DNA from: Verrucomicrobiota bacterium
GTDB taxonomy: Bacteria > Verrucomicrobiota > Verrucomicrobiia > Opitutales > Opitutaceae
Reading direction: 5' to 3'
Length of the DNA stretch: 64,000 bases
Assembly (NCBI GenBank): GCA_028293545.1
Contig: JAQGOP010000052.1
Span: 62,001 to 126,000 of the forward strand
The notes under the pieces were generated by a model. That model saw nothing but the letters and a program-made list of their open reading frames with translations. It had not been told where the DNA came from and did no database searches. Of this stretch, positions 19,082 to 26,604 are shown piece by piece. How positions within the stretch are numbered: position 1 is the stretch's first letter; every line of letters begins with the position of its first letter. The translations under genes were made by a program, and so were the position numbers.

Positions 19082-19235
19082 AGGAGAAAAGGAAGTAACA
19101 GCGGTCGCCGGAAATGTCTTTATCGTTTTCCAAGCAGCGGTGAATGGGTCGGACACCTGCCTCCAGCTCGACCGCGATGGAACCCGCAGCCTGATCCCGC
19201 GCCCCGCTGAAGCCTTAACTCTGATTCGGGCCCAG

Positions 19236-20264
19236 TCATGGTCGTCGGTAGTGCACGGACGAAACCGCGCGCAGCTCGGCCGCCTTCGCCTCGGGGTCCG
19301 ATTCATTGGTCATCGAGCCTCCGCCAATCTCGGGGCCGGCCAGGTATTTCATCGTGTCCGGTTTTCGCAGCGGGGGATGAAACTCGAGGTGAAACGGGTA
19401 GGAGGAATGGTCCTTTCCATCGGACGGAGCCTGGTGCACCGCCATCACGTACGGCATCGGCAGTCTCCACAGGTTGTCGTACCGCGTCGCCACCTCGCGC
19501 ACCATCAGCCCGAGCGAGGCGCGTTCCGGCGGGGTCAAATCAGCCAGCGAGCTCACCGCGCGTTTCGGCAGCACGAGGACTTCGTAGGCGTAGCGCGCAA
19601 ACCACGGGACGCAGGCAAGCCAGTCGGCGTTTTCGGCGATGACCCGTGGGCCTGCCGCTTCGCGCGCAAGGACGTCCTGGCCGAGCAGGCGACCCGTGCG
19701 CTCAAAATGTCGTCGCCCGCTTTCCACTTCGCGGGCCGTGAATCCGTAAACGAGGTTGCCCGCGTAAACCTGGCAATGCGGGTGCGGGTTGGAGGTGCCG
19801 ACCAGCGAACCCTTGTTCTCGAAAATCAGGACGTGGTCGACATCCGGGCGGGCGCCGAGCGCAACGGTCCGCGCGGCCCAGAGGTCGACCACCGCGCGGC
19901 ATTCGTCGTCGGTGAGATCGACGAAGGTCTTCGCGTGATCCGGGCTGTAACAGATTACTTCTGCGGTGCCGGTGGCCGGCCGCGTGCGATAAAAGTCGTC
20001 GCCGGTTTCCGGAGGCGGCGCGTCGGTCGAGAAACACGGCAGGTCGTTCGTGAATCCAAAGACGCCGGTGTACCGCGGGTTCGCGCCTTTCAAACGGGCG
20101 TTTCCCGGGCAGAGCGCGCAGGTGGGATCGTAGCTCGGCACCGCCTGCTCGGCCGGTTTGTGCGTGTCACCAATCCAGGGCCGCCCGCCGCGATGCGACG
20201 TGAAGAGCACCCATTCCTCGCGGAAAGGGTGCCAGCGCTGCTGCCAAACGACGGGCGGGGGCAT
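19236..20264 (-). CDS. galT: Galactose-1-phosphate uridylyltransferase
   Basis: Leloir-pathway HIT-superfamily enzyme of 342 residues exchanging UMP between UDP-glucose and galactose-1-phosphate. The active-site motif NPHPHCQVYA contains the nucleophilic second histidine (HPHCQ variant of HPHGQ). Zinc ligands may come from CALCPGN near residue 50. The C-terminal YPFHLEFHPP segment carries the second HxH-like histidines. I take the ATG at 20264, since the longer frame begins with TTG. It is probably the first gene of the galT-IMPase-GHMP-ROK operon; the upstream region is filled by repeats. Confidence 0.93.
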   Translation of the reverse strand: MPPPVVWQQRWHPFREEWVLFTSHRGGRPWIGDTHKPAEQAVPSYDPTCALCPGNARLKGANPRYTGVFGFTNDLPCFSTDAPPPETGDDFYRTRPATGTAEVICYSPDHAKTFVDLTDDECRAVVDLWAARTVALGARPDVDHVLIFENKGSLVGTSNPHPHCQVYAGNLVYGFTAREVESGRRHFERTGRLLGQDVLAREAAGPRVIAENADWLACVPWFARYAYEVLVLPKRAVSSLADLTPPERASLGLMVREVATRYDNLWRLPMPYVMAVHQAPSDGKDHSSYPFHLEFHPPLRKPDTMKYLAGPEIGGGSMTNESDPEAKAAELRAVSSVHYRRP

Positions 20265-20317
20265 ACGCCCGTTTTCTTGCGGCCTTCTCGACGCGAAATC
20301 CAATCAATTTGGTAAAA

Positions 20318-20609
20318 GTAGCGCAGGCGGCCCGCCTGCTCCGGGAGAATCCCCAAACCGGACGCTTTGAACAGAAGGCAACCAAGGTAACGAAGCGGTG
20401 CCGGTTCGCCGAACCCAATCGTGCCTTTCGGGCGTGGGATGCGGAACTTCGGAACCCCGTCGCGCGGCTCCTGGGACCTTTAGAAACATTATTCGCGAAG
20501 GGCCACGAACGACTTCGCTCACCAGAACGGCTTCGTTACCTTGGTTGCCTTCTGTTCAAAATGCTCTGGATGGTTTTAATCTTCGGAGCAGGCGGGCCGC
20601 CTGCGCTAC
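20318..20609. repeat. Nested inverted repeat in galT/ykgJ intergenic region
   Basis: The outer arms are GTAGCGCAGGCGGCCCGCCT (20318 on, continuing to 20345) and its reverse complement at 20584-20609. Inner arms are 20366-20396 (starting TTTGAACAGAAGGCAACCAA) and 20530-20560 (reverse complement, near perfect). The intergenic stretch between divergent galT and the YkgJ-like gene is almost wholly this structure. Both motifs recur elsewhere: outer at 32802, 36595 and 36874; inner at 32960-32990. Confidence 0.8.
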
Positions 20610-20672
20610 CCAAGCTGACATTAAGATAGGTGTTACCGACGTTTCCTGCTATCGACCCATTCGACTCCTGTG

Positions 20673-20996
20673 ATGCCCAAGACCATTGACGACATTCCTC
20701 CCTGTGCCGGTTGCGGCAAATGCTGCCACCTGCTGGTGGAACTCGACGACCGCGTCGACGACGTGCCGGAGGAGCTGGTCGTCGAGCATTCGGGCGTGCG
20801 CTGCATGGACCAGCATGGCGACGGCGCGTGCGTGGCCCTCGATCCGGGCACGCGGATGTGCACGATTTACGAGCGCCGCCCCCAGGTCTGCCGGGATTTC
20901 AACCGGGGCGAAGCCCTCTGCCGCCGGATCCTGTCGGGCAACCGCACTCCGCTCACCGACTTCGAACTGGGCATCGCCCAGCCCGCGCTCCCATGA
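20673..20996 (+). CDS. YkgJ-like cysteine-cluster protein
   Basis: A 107-residue protein of the YkgJ/CxxCxxCC (Fe/Zn-chelating cysteine cluster) family. The N-terminal CAGCGKCCHLLVE motif and later cysteines (RCMDQ, MCTIYERRPQVCRDF, ALCRR) form the family pattern. The proposed role is metal chelation; the true function is unknown. I start at the ATG at 20673 rather than the GTG one codon before. The stop TGA overlaps the ATG of engB (ATGA), so the two are translationally coupled. Confidence 0.87.
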   Translation: MPKTIDDIPPCAGCGKCCHLLVELDDRVDDVPEELVVEHSGVRCMDQHGDGACVALDPGTRMCTIYERRPQVCRDFNRGEALCRRILSGNRTPLTDFELGIAQPALP

Positions 20997-21586
20997 AAAT
21001 CAATTCCGCGGAATTCAAACTCAGCGCGCCCGACCTTCGCTCCTGCCCGAACTGGGCGGTGCCGGAGATCGCCGTGATCGGCCGCTCCAACGTCGGAAAA
21101 TCCTCGCTCGTCAATCTCCTCACCGAGCGTCGCGCCCTCGCCATGGTGTCCGACCTGCCGGGCAAAACCAAGCTGCTGAATTTTTTCCACATCAACGGCT
21201 CCTGGGCCTTGGTGGATCTTCCCGGTTATGGCTACGCCGCCGTGGGCGAACAACGCCGGCGAGGGTTCAATGCGGCGGTCGCCGATTACCTGGACGAGCG
21301 CGAAAACCTTCGCCGGGTGTATGTGCTGATCGACTCCCGGCTCGAGCCCCAGCCGATCGATCTCGAGTTTCTCCGCTGGTTGGAAACCTGCGAGGTACCC
21401 TACTCGTTGATCTTCACGAAGGCGGACAAACAGTCGTCGAACCAAACCCTCGCGCAGATCGCGACCTTCAAGGCCGCGGTGCAACAGTGGCGCGCGGAGC
21501 TGCCCGAGATCATCATCACCTCCTCGAAAACCCGCAAAGGTCGGTCGGACGTCCTGGATAGCATCGCGAAGACGCTGGCGAAATAG
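20993..21586 (+). CDS. engB: Ribosome biogenesis GTP-binding protein EngB/YsxC
   Basis: Essential TRAFAC GTPase of 197 residues acting in late 50S ribosomal subunit assembly. The G motifs are complete: G1 GRSNVGKSSLVNLL, G3 DLPGYGYA, G4 TKADK, and a G5-like SSKTRKG. The ATG at 20993 overlaps the stop of the YkgJ-like gene by four bases; the longer frame upstream merely shadows that gene. A convergent gene and a single repeat arm lie downstream. Confidence 0.94.
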   Translation: MKINSAEFKLSAPDLRSCPNWAVPEIAVIGRSNVGKSSLVNLLTERRALAMVSDLPGKTKLLNFFHINGSWALVDLPGYGYAAVGEQRRRGFNAAVADYLDERENLRRVYVLIDSRLEPQPIDLEFLRWLETCEVPYSLIFTKADKQSSNQTLAQIATFKAAVQQWRAELPEIIITSSKTRKGRSDVLDSIAKTLAK

Positions 21587-21677
21587 CGCGCCCAGGGGGG
21601 AGCGTATTGTCCCAACGCGCGGTTTGGCTCCGCCTAGAATCAGTCTGACGCGCTCAACGCGTTCGCCCCGGCTGCTC

Positions 21678-21715
21678 GAAGTTTCATTGGAGCTTGGATG
21701 TTGGGCGTTGGAGCT
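21678..21715. repeat. Single arm of the GTTTCATTGGAGCTTGG repeat family
   Basis: The core GTTTCATTGGAGCTTGGATG followed by TTGGGCGTTGGAGC lies between convergent engB and the YbhB-like gene. It matches arms at 3551, 27928 (inverted) and 28073. No clear partner arm is seen here. Confidence 0.6.
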
Positions 21716-21737
21716 TTTCCACTCCGCTCGACCCAAT

Positions 21738-22196
21738 TCACTCTCGGCCAAATCTGCCCACCAGCCGCGCCGTTTCCAGCACGTGCGGCTCGATCGCGGC
21801 TTCAAGTTCGTCGCGCTTCGCGCCGCGTTTCAGGCCGAGCTTGGAAACGTCCAGCGCGAAGAGTTCGAAAATATAGCGGTGCGGCGGATCGCCGCGCGGG
21901 GGCGTCGGCGGGAGATACGCGATCTTGCCGTGTTCGTTGGCGCCGTTCGCGCCGGTGGGACGTTTCGCCGAATCTTCAGCCAGCGACTGCTCGCTCGCGC
22001 CGATGTCCCAGAGCAGCCAGTGCGTCACATCGCCCTTCGAGGTGTCCGGATCGTGCATGATCAACGCGAAGCTCTGCGTCCCCTTCGGCGCCTCATGCCA
22101 CGCCAAGGACGGCGAAGTCCCATCGCCATCGCAGGTATGTTTGGATGGGATCGTTTTGCCGGCGGCGAACGAGGAACTGGTGAGTGAAAATGCCAT
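21738..22196 (-). CDS. YbhB/YbcL-like PEBP family protein
   Basis: Phosphatidylethanolamine-binding/Raf-kinase-inhibitor-like protein of 152 residues. The ligand-pocket segments are visible: SFALIMHDPDTSKGDVTHWLLWDI (in outline, the DPD and HW motifs) and the later PPTPPRGDPPHRYIFELFAL with the conserved HRY. I start at the ATG at 22196 (MAFSLTSSSFAAG), the usual N-terminus; the frame is open upstream through sequence with no domain. There is no signal peptide from this start. Role in bacteria is poorly defined. Confidence 0.9.
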   Translation of the reverse strand: MAFSLTSSSFAAGKTIPSKHTCDGDGTSPSLAWHEAPKGTQSFALIMHDPDTSKGDVTHWLLWDIGASEQSLAEDSAKRPTGANGANEHGKIAYLPPTPPRGDPPHRYIFELFALDVSKLGLKRGAKRDELEAAIEPHVLETARLVGRFGRE

Positions 22197-22367
22197 GGGT
22201 AAATCGCCGTGAAGAGGACGACCCCTCAGAGTAGCGCCCGCCGTGCGCTTGTTCCGACTCATTCCTCCCAGGTTCCCAGCGGAGGGTTCGGCGTTGTGCG
22301 CGGAAAGGCGCGGTTTTTTCCCCGGAATTCGAATCAAAGCGGAGCCGGACTCTCAAAAAACATTTTT

Positions 22368-22445
22368 ATTAACCGCGAATGGACGCGAATAAACGCGAAT
22401 GTTCGGGGGATCGGATTCGTGCCCATTGACGTCGACCGCGGTTCA
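22368..22445. repeat. Degenerate inverted pair of the ACCGCGAATGGACGCGAAT repeat
   Basis: The left arm 22368-22400 contains AACCGCGAATGGACGCGAAT. The right arm, about 22411-22445 (GGATTCGTGCCCATTGACG then CGACCGCGGTT), is a decayed reverse complement. It lies in the 367-bp spacer between the divergent YbhB-like gene and the aldolase gene. The rest of the spacer shows nothing else I can support. Confidence 0.6.
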
Positions 22446-22563
22446 AAGGACCCGGCGGTTTTTCCTGAAATCCCTCGGCGCCCGTGCAGGGCCCTGCGCG
22501 ACATCCGCGTAATCCGCCGGGGTGAATTCGCAACAAAGCGCGCGGCGCGGGGTCGTTGCTGTG

Positions 22564-23580
22564 ATGGTCACTTCCGCTCCCACGTCACCTGAGCTGATCG
22601 CGCGCGCCCTCGTCGCCCCGGGCAAAGGTATCCTCGCAGCCGATGAGAGCATTCCCACCATCGGCAAGCGCTTCAAACCTCTCGGCATCCCCAACACCGA
22701 GGAAAACCGGCGCGCCTACCGCGAACTGCTCTTCACCACCCCGGGACTCGGCGAATACATCAGCGGCGCGATCCTCTTCGACGAAACCCTCCGGCAGATG
22801 TCGCGCGACGCTCTCCCGCTGCCGGCGATCCTCGAGCGGCAGGGGATCATTCCCGGGATCAAGGTCGATCACAGCACGACTGATCTTGCCAATTTTCCCC
22901 GGGAAAAAATCACCGAGGGCCTGGACGGCCTGCGCGGACGGCTCCATGAGTACCGAAAAGCAGGTATGCGTTTCACCAAATGGCGCGCCGTGCTGGTCAT
23001 CGGGCCGGATTTGCCGACGCGCGCCTGCCTCGAAGCCAACGCGCTGAAGCTGGCGATGTTTGCCGCGCTGAGCCAGGAAGCCGACCTCGTCCCGATCGTG
23101 GAGCCGGAAATCCTGATGGACGGCAATCACGCCATCGAACGCTGCGCCGAGGTTACCAGCATGACGCTCGACGCCGTCTTCACCACGCTCTCGGAGCACC
23201 ACGTGCACTTTGCCTCGATGCTGTTGAAACCGGCGATGGTCCTGCCCGGCAGCGAATGCAGCACCCCGGCGAGCGACGAAGAGATCGCCGCGCAGACGCT
23301 CCACTGTCTCAAACGCGGCGTGCCGCCGTCCGTGCCCGGAATCGTTTTTCTCTCCGGCGGGCAAACGCCGACGCAAGCCACCTCGCGCCTGGCCGCAATC
23401 CATCGCATCGGCAAGGCCGCCTGGGCGTTGAGTTTCTCCTTTGGCCGCGCCCTGCAGGAACCCGCCTTGAACGCCTGGCGGGGAAACGGGGCCAACGTCA
23501 ACGCCGCGCAACTCGCCCTGCTCGAAACCGCCCGCCAAAACGGCCAGGCCGTGCAATTGGCGCGCGCGCCGAAAGCGTAG
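22564..23580 (+). CDS. Class I fructose-bisphosphate aldolase
   Basis: Schiff-base aldolase of 338 residues interconverting fructose-1,6-bisphosphate with the two triose phosphates. The order of motifs is canonical: GKGILAADES near the N-terminus, GIKVDHST, RFTKWRAVLVIG, the EPEILMDGNHAIERC stretch, the Schiff-base lysine in MLLKPAMVLPG, and FLSGGQTPTQAT binding phosphate. The start at the second-codon ATG (22564) fits family N-termini; the frame is open 14 codons upstream without similarity. The family is the eukaryote-like class I type, less common in bacteria than class II. Confidence 0.94.
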   Translation: MVTSAPTSPELIARALVAPGKGILAADESIPTIGKRFKPLGIPNTEENRRAYRELLFTTPGLGEYISGAILFDETLRQMSRDALPLPAILERQGIIPGIKVDHSTTDLANFPREKITEGLDGLRGRLHEYRKAGMRFTKWRAVLVIGPDLPTRACLEANALKLAMFAALSQEADLVPIVEPEILMDGNHAIERCAEVTSMTLDAVFTTLSEHHVHFASMLLKPAMVLPGSECSTPASDEEIAAQTLHCLKRGVPPSVPGIVFLSGGQTPTQATSRLAAIHRIGKAAWALSFSFGRALQEPALNAWRGNGANVNAAQLALLETARQNGQAVQLARAPKA

Positions 23581-23677
23581 GCGCGGTTTCCGGACCCGCC
23601 TCGGGAAAGCACGCCGCACGCCGGTCGAAGACGTGGCGCGACGTTTCGCGGCGGCACGATCCCGGAGGTCCCCCGCC

Positions 23678-24097
23678 CTACTCCTGCGGGATTGAGGCCA
23701 GCAGACGCCGCAGTTCCGGGCTCAACTGCCGCAGCTCCTGCAGATGCGCGCTGGACAGCCGGGCGATCAGTTTTTCGCCCTTCGCCGTTACCCGCACTTC
23801 CAAGCGCCGGCGGTCCTCGGTGGCAGGCGTGCGGCGGACGAGGCGCCGCTGCGCCAGCCGGTCGACCAGGCCGACTGCGCTGTGATGCTTCAAATGGAGG
23901 CTTTCCGCGATTTCGCCCACCGAGACGTGCTCGCGACCGGGAAAACCCTTGATCGCCAGCAACGCCTGGTGCTGCTGCGGCGTGAGCCCGGCCGACTCCG
24001 CCGCCTCCTGGCTGAACCGCTGGAAACGCCGGAGCGCATGGCGCCAGGCGGCCAGGAGCTCGAAATGCGATTTGGTGAGCGGTTTCGGGGCGGGCAT
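23678..24097 (-). CDS. MarR-family transcriptional regulator
   Basis: A 139-residue winged-helix dimeric regulator. The recognition region VGEIAESLHLKHHSAVGLVDRLAQRRLVRR and the wing containing TEDRRRLEVRVTAKGEKL are typical MarR. I chose the ATG at 24097 (MPAPKPLTKSHF); an alternative ATG at 24145 adds 16 residues. It is divergent from the ClC transporter gene, and a near-perfect palindrome lies between them, so it probably represses both. The effector is unknown. A much longer frame through this locus is antisense to the transporter and is not real. Confidence 0.9.
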   Translation of the reverse strand: MPAPKPLTKSHFELLAAWRHALRRFQRFSQEAAESAGLTPQQHQALLAIKGFPGREHVSVGEIAESLHLKHHSAVGLVDRLAQRRLVRRTPATEDRRRLEVRVTAKGEKLIARLSSAHLQELRQLSPELRRLLASIPQE

Positions 24098-24155
24098 GAC
24101 GGGAATGGAACCCAGTGAACGCACGAACGCGCCTACGACAATCATTTTGAAATTG

Positions 24156-24170
24156 TATCGTATTACGATA
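24156..24170. promoter_or_regulatory. MarR-type operator palindrome
   Basis: TATCGTATTACGATA is a palindrome with perfect 7-bp arms around one base. It lies in the AT-rich gap between the divergent MarR gene and ClC gene, 22 bp before the ClC start. Size and position fit a MarR dimer site covering both promoters. Confidence 0.65.
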
Positions 24171-24191
24171 TATTGTTGATGCCTCATCCTC

Positions 24192-25982
24192 ATGACCGTC
24201 CCACCCGTCGCCCACGCCTCCCCGTCTTCCTCGCTCGCCGATTTTCGCACCGATCGCCGGGTGCTCCTCCTCTGCCTGCTGGCGATTCCGATCGGCGCGA
24301 TGGGCGCCGTCGTGGCGAAGGTGCTGCTGTGGCTGATCGCGGTGATCACGAACGCGGCGTTTTTTCTCCGCTGGTCGGCCGAGGCCGTTTCGCCTTCGCT
24401 AAACCACCTTGGGGCGTGGGTGATCCTCGTGCCGGTCGTCGGCTCGCTCGCGATCGGGCTGATGGCGCGGTACGGATCCGAAAAAATCCGCGGGCATGGC
24501 ATCCCGGAGGCGCTGGAGGCGATCCTCCTCGGTCGCAGCTTGATCAATCCGAAGGTCGCCGTGTTGAAACCGGTGTCGTCCGCAATCTCGATCGGCACCG
24601 GCGGGCCATTTGGCGCGGAAGGGCCGATCATCATGACCGGCGGCGCGCTCGGCTCGATCTTCGCGCAGCGCTTCCACTTGTCGTCCGCCGAGCGGAAAAC
24701 CCTGCTCGTGGCCGGCGCCGCGGCGGGCATGTCCGCGGTTTTCGCCACGCCGATCGCCGCCGTGCTGCTGGCCGTCGAACTCCTTTTGTTCGAATGGAAA
24801 CCGCGCAGCTTCATCCCGGTCGCCGTCGCCGCGATCATCGCCTCCGTCCTCCGGGTTCCGCTGCTCGGCGACGGCCCGATTTTCCCGGTCGCGGCCCATG
24901 CCGCGCTGCCGCCCGCGGCGCTCGGCATCGCGTTGTTCGTCGGGATCGCCGCCGGGTTGGGTTCGGGCGCGCTCACGGCGCTGGTGTACGGATGCGAGGA
25001 CCTGTTCGAAAAGCTGCCGTTTCACTGGATGTGGTGGCCGGCCATCGGCGGGCTGGTCGTGGGCGCGGGCGGTTACCTCGATCCCCGGGTCCTGGGCGTG
25101 GGCTACGAAACGCTGCACCTGCTCCTGCTCGGGAAACTGCTCGGTGCCTCGCTCGTGGGGCTGGTCATGGCCAAGGCGGTGGTGTGGTCGGTGGCGCTGG
25201 GCTCGGGCACTTCCGGCGGCGTGCTGGCTCCCCTCCTGATGATCGGCGGGGGGATTGGCGCGCTGTTCGGCTCGTGGATTGGCGTCGGCGATCCCGGGCT
25301 TTGGGCCATGGTCGGGATGGCCGGGATGATGGGCGGCACGATGCGTTCGCCACTCACCGGGATGATTTTCCTGCTCGAGCTCACGCACGACTTAAACGCT
25401 CTCCCCGCGCTCTTGATCGGGAGTGTGGCGGCGCTGTGCGTGACGGTGCTCATCCTCAAGCGCTCGATCCTCACCGAGAAACTCGCGCGGCGTGGCCAGC
25501 ACATCGCGCGCGAGTACAGCGTGGATGTCTTCGAACTCGCCCGCGTCGGCGACGTGATGGACGTGAATCCGCCGACGGCGCCCGCCAGCATGTCCGTCGC
25601 GGACCTCGCCGATCGCATTGCCGCGGGGGATGCCGAATTATCGCGCCGCCAAGGCACGCTGGTCGTCGAGGACGACGGTCGTCTCGCTGGCATGATCACG
25701 CGTTCGGACATCGTGCGGAGCCTTCAGGCCGGAAATGGCACGACGACGACGCTGCGCGCCGCCGCGAGCGCGAATGTCGTCGTGACCCATCCTGACGCCA
25801 CCCTGCACGATGCGATTGCCCTGATGCTGCGGCAAAACATCGGGCGCCTCGCAGTCGTCGAGCGGGCGAACCCGAGGCGAATCCTCGGGTATTTGGGTCG
25901 AGCGGATATTCTCGAGGCCCGCGCGAAGATGCACGACGAAGAGGAGCTGCGCGAACGGGCGCCCTTCCGGGCCGAAACCTAG
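24192..25982 (+). CDS. ClC-family chloride channel/transporter with C-terminal CBS pair
   Basis: A 596-residue ClC protein with about ten or more membrane helices over the first 430 residues and two cytoplasmic CBS domains (about 450-585). Selectivity-filter regions are recognisable: GHGIPEAL (variant of GSGIP), GGPFGAEGP with the gating glutamate retained, and GSGTSGGVLAPLL. A retained gating glutamate suggests Cl-/H+ exchange rather than a pure channel. CBS pairs often bind adenine nucleotides. Regulation by the divergent MarR protein is likely. It is not part of a larger operon; a tRNA follows on the other strand. Confidence 0.92.
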   Translation: MTVPPVAHASPSSSLADFRTDRRVLLLCLLAIPIGAMGAVVAKVLLWLIAVITNAAFFLRWSAEAVSPSLNHLGAWVILVPVVGSLAIGLMARYGSEKIRGHGIPEALEAILLGRSLINPKVAVLKPVSSAISIGTGGPFGAEGPIIMTGGALGSIFAQRFHLSSAERKTLLVAGAAAGMSAVFATPIAAVLLAVELLLFEWKPRSFIPVAVAAIIASVLRVPLLGDGPIFPVAAHAALPPAALGIALFVGIAAGLGSGALTALVYGCEDLFEKLPFHWMWWPAIGGLVVGAGGYLDPRVLGVGYETLHLLLLGKLLGASLVGLVMAKAVVWSVALGSGTSGGVLAPLLMIGGGIGALFGSWIGVGDPGLWAMVGMAGMMGGTMRSPLTGMIFLLELTHDLNALPALLIGSVAALCVTVLILKRSILTEKLARRGQHIAREYSVDVFELARVGDVMDVNPPTAPASMSVADLADRIAAGDAELSRRQGTLVVEDDGRLAGMITRSDIVRSLQAGNGTTTTLRAAASANVVVTHPDATLHDAIALMLRQNIGRLAVVERANPRRILGYLGRADILEARAKMHDEEELRERAPFRAET

Positions 25983-26050
25983 GAATAAGCACTCACCCGA
26001 ACCGAAAACCAGCGCGCAACGGTTCCATCCAATCCGCAATTCAGCCAGAG

Positions 26051-26132
26051 TGCCCGGGGTGGGGGTCGAACCCACAAGACTTGCGTCGGCAGATTTTGAG
26101 TCTGCTGCGTCTGCCAATTCCGCCACCCGGGC
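26051..26132 (-). tRNA. tRNA-Leu (CAA)
   Basis: The minus strand folds as a class II tRNA of 82 nt: acceptor GCCCGGG/CCCGGGC with discriminator A, D-arm GGCGGAATTGGCAGACGC, anticodon stem GCAGA/TCTGC around loop CTCAAAA (anticodon CAA, codon UUG), a long variable arm, and a T-arm with GGTTCGACCCC. No CCA is encoded. Confidence 0.93.
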
Positions 26133-26210
26133 AAGAGTGTCCGCGGAAGCTAGGTGTCACCCCAACCGTGTAAACTGCTTTTTTGGCCGCAACCCTCGAT
26201 CCGTTCCGGC

Positions 26211-26363
26211 TTTTTTAAGCACGAATGGACACGAATGAACACGAATCCGGGCGCCGATCTGCCTGAAGTCGGAACCTTAAACGATTTCCGGCCTTCAGGT
26301 TGTCTTCAAGGCAGGTTCGGGATCCGGATTCGTGTTCATTCGTGTCCATTCGCGGTTAAAAAG
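26211..26363. repeat. Inverted repeat hairpin element (CGAATGGACACGAATGAACA family)
   Basis: The left arm 26211-26250 (core CACGAATGGACACGAATGAA) and right arm 26325-26363 (core TTCATTCGTGTCCATTCGCG) form a long, almost perfect inverted repeat separated by about 75 bp. The same family, with GCGAAT in place of ACGAAT, occurs at 22368, 28927-29075 and 30904-31054. No coding potential or transposase is associated. Confidence 0.8.
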
Positions 26364-26391
26364 TCTTTTTCTGAAGTCTTACAACCAGCTG

Positions 26392-26487
26392 ATGATCCGG
26401 CTCCTGCATGCCACCGGCTTTTCTCTCCGAGACATCCAAGAGGAGATTGAACGTTTGGCCCGCGGCCGCGTCTTTCTTGGTAATTAG
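26392..26487 (+). CDS. Orphan 31-residue peptide or gene remnant
   Basis: The frame from the ATG at 26392 encodes a protein-like, amphipathic sequence (MIRLLHATGFSLRDIQEEIE then RLARGRVFLGN) ending in TAG. The frame is open a few codons upstream into the repeat arm (KSYNQL), so it could be the 3' remnant of a longer gene cut by the repeat. There is no convincing ribosome-binding site. A strong terminator follows 36 bp downstream. I do not recognise the family; coding status is uncertain. Confidence 0.3.
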   Translation: MIRLLHATGFSLRDIQEEIERLARGRVFLGN

Positions 26488-26522
26488 TTACCCGTTGGGT
26501 AAGTTTGTTTGTAGTTTCATTG

Positions 26523-26554
26523 GGGCGCTGGACGAAAATCCGGCGCCCTTTTGA
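26523..26554 (+). terminator. Intrinsic terminator upstream of rsmE
   Basis: A 10-bp stem (GGGCGCTGGA with TCCGGCGCCC, one G-T pair) with a six-base loop is followed by TTTTGATTTT. It faces the plus strand and ends about 50 bp before rsmE, so it ends transcripts coming from the orphan frame at 26392. It partly overlaps a GTTTCATTGGGGCGCTGG repeat arm (26511-26533). Confidence 0.75.
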
Positions 26555-26604
26555 TTTTCTGGCCGCGGACTTGTCACGCGCCACGCCGCGCTTTCCACTG
26601 CGAC

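Noticed and set aside
23678..24976. 432-codon frame on the minus strand through the MarR gene
   Set aside because: Only its last 139 codons are the real MarR gene; the rest is antisense to the ClC transporter, as is common in GC-rich genomes.
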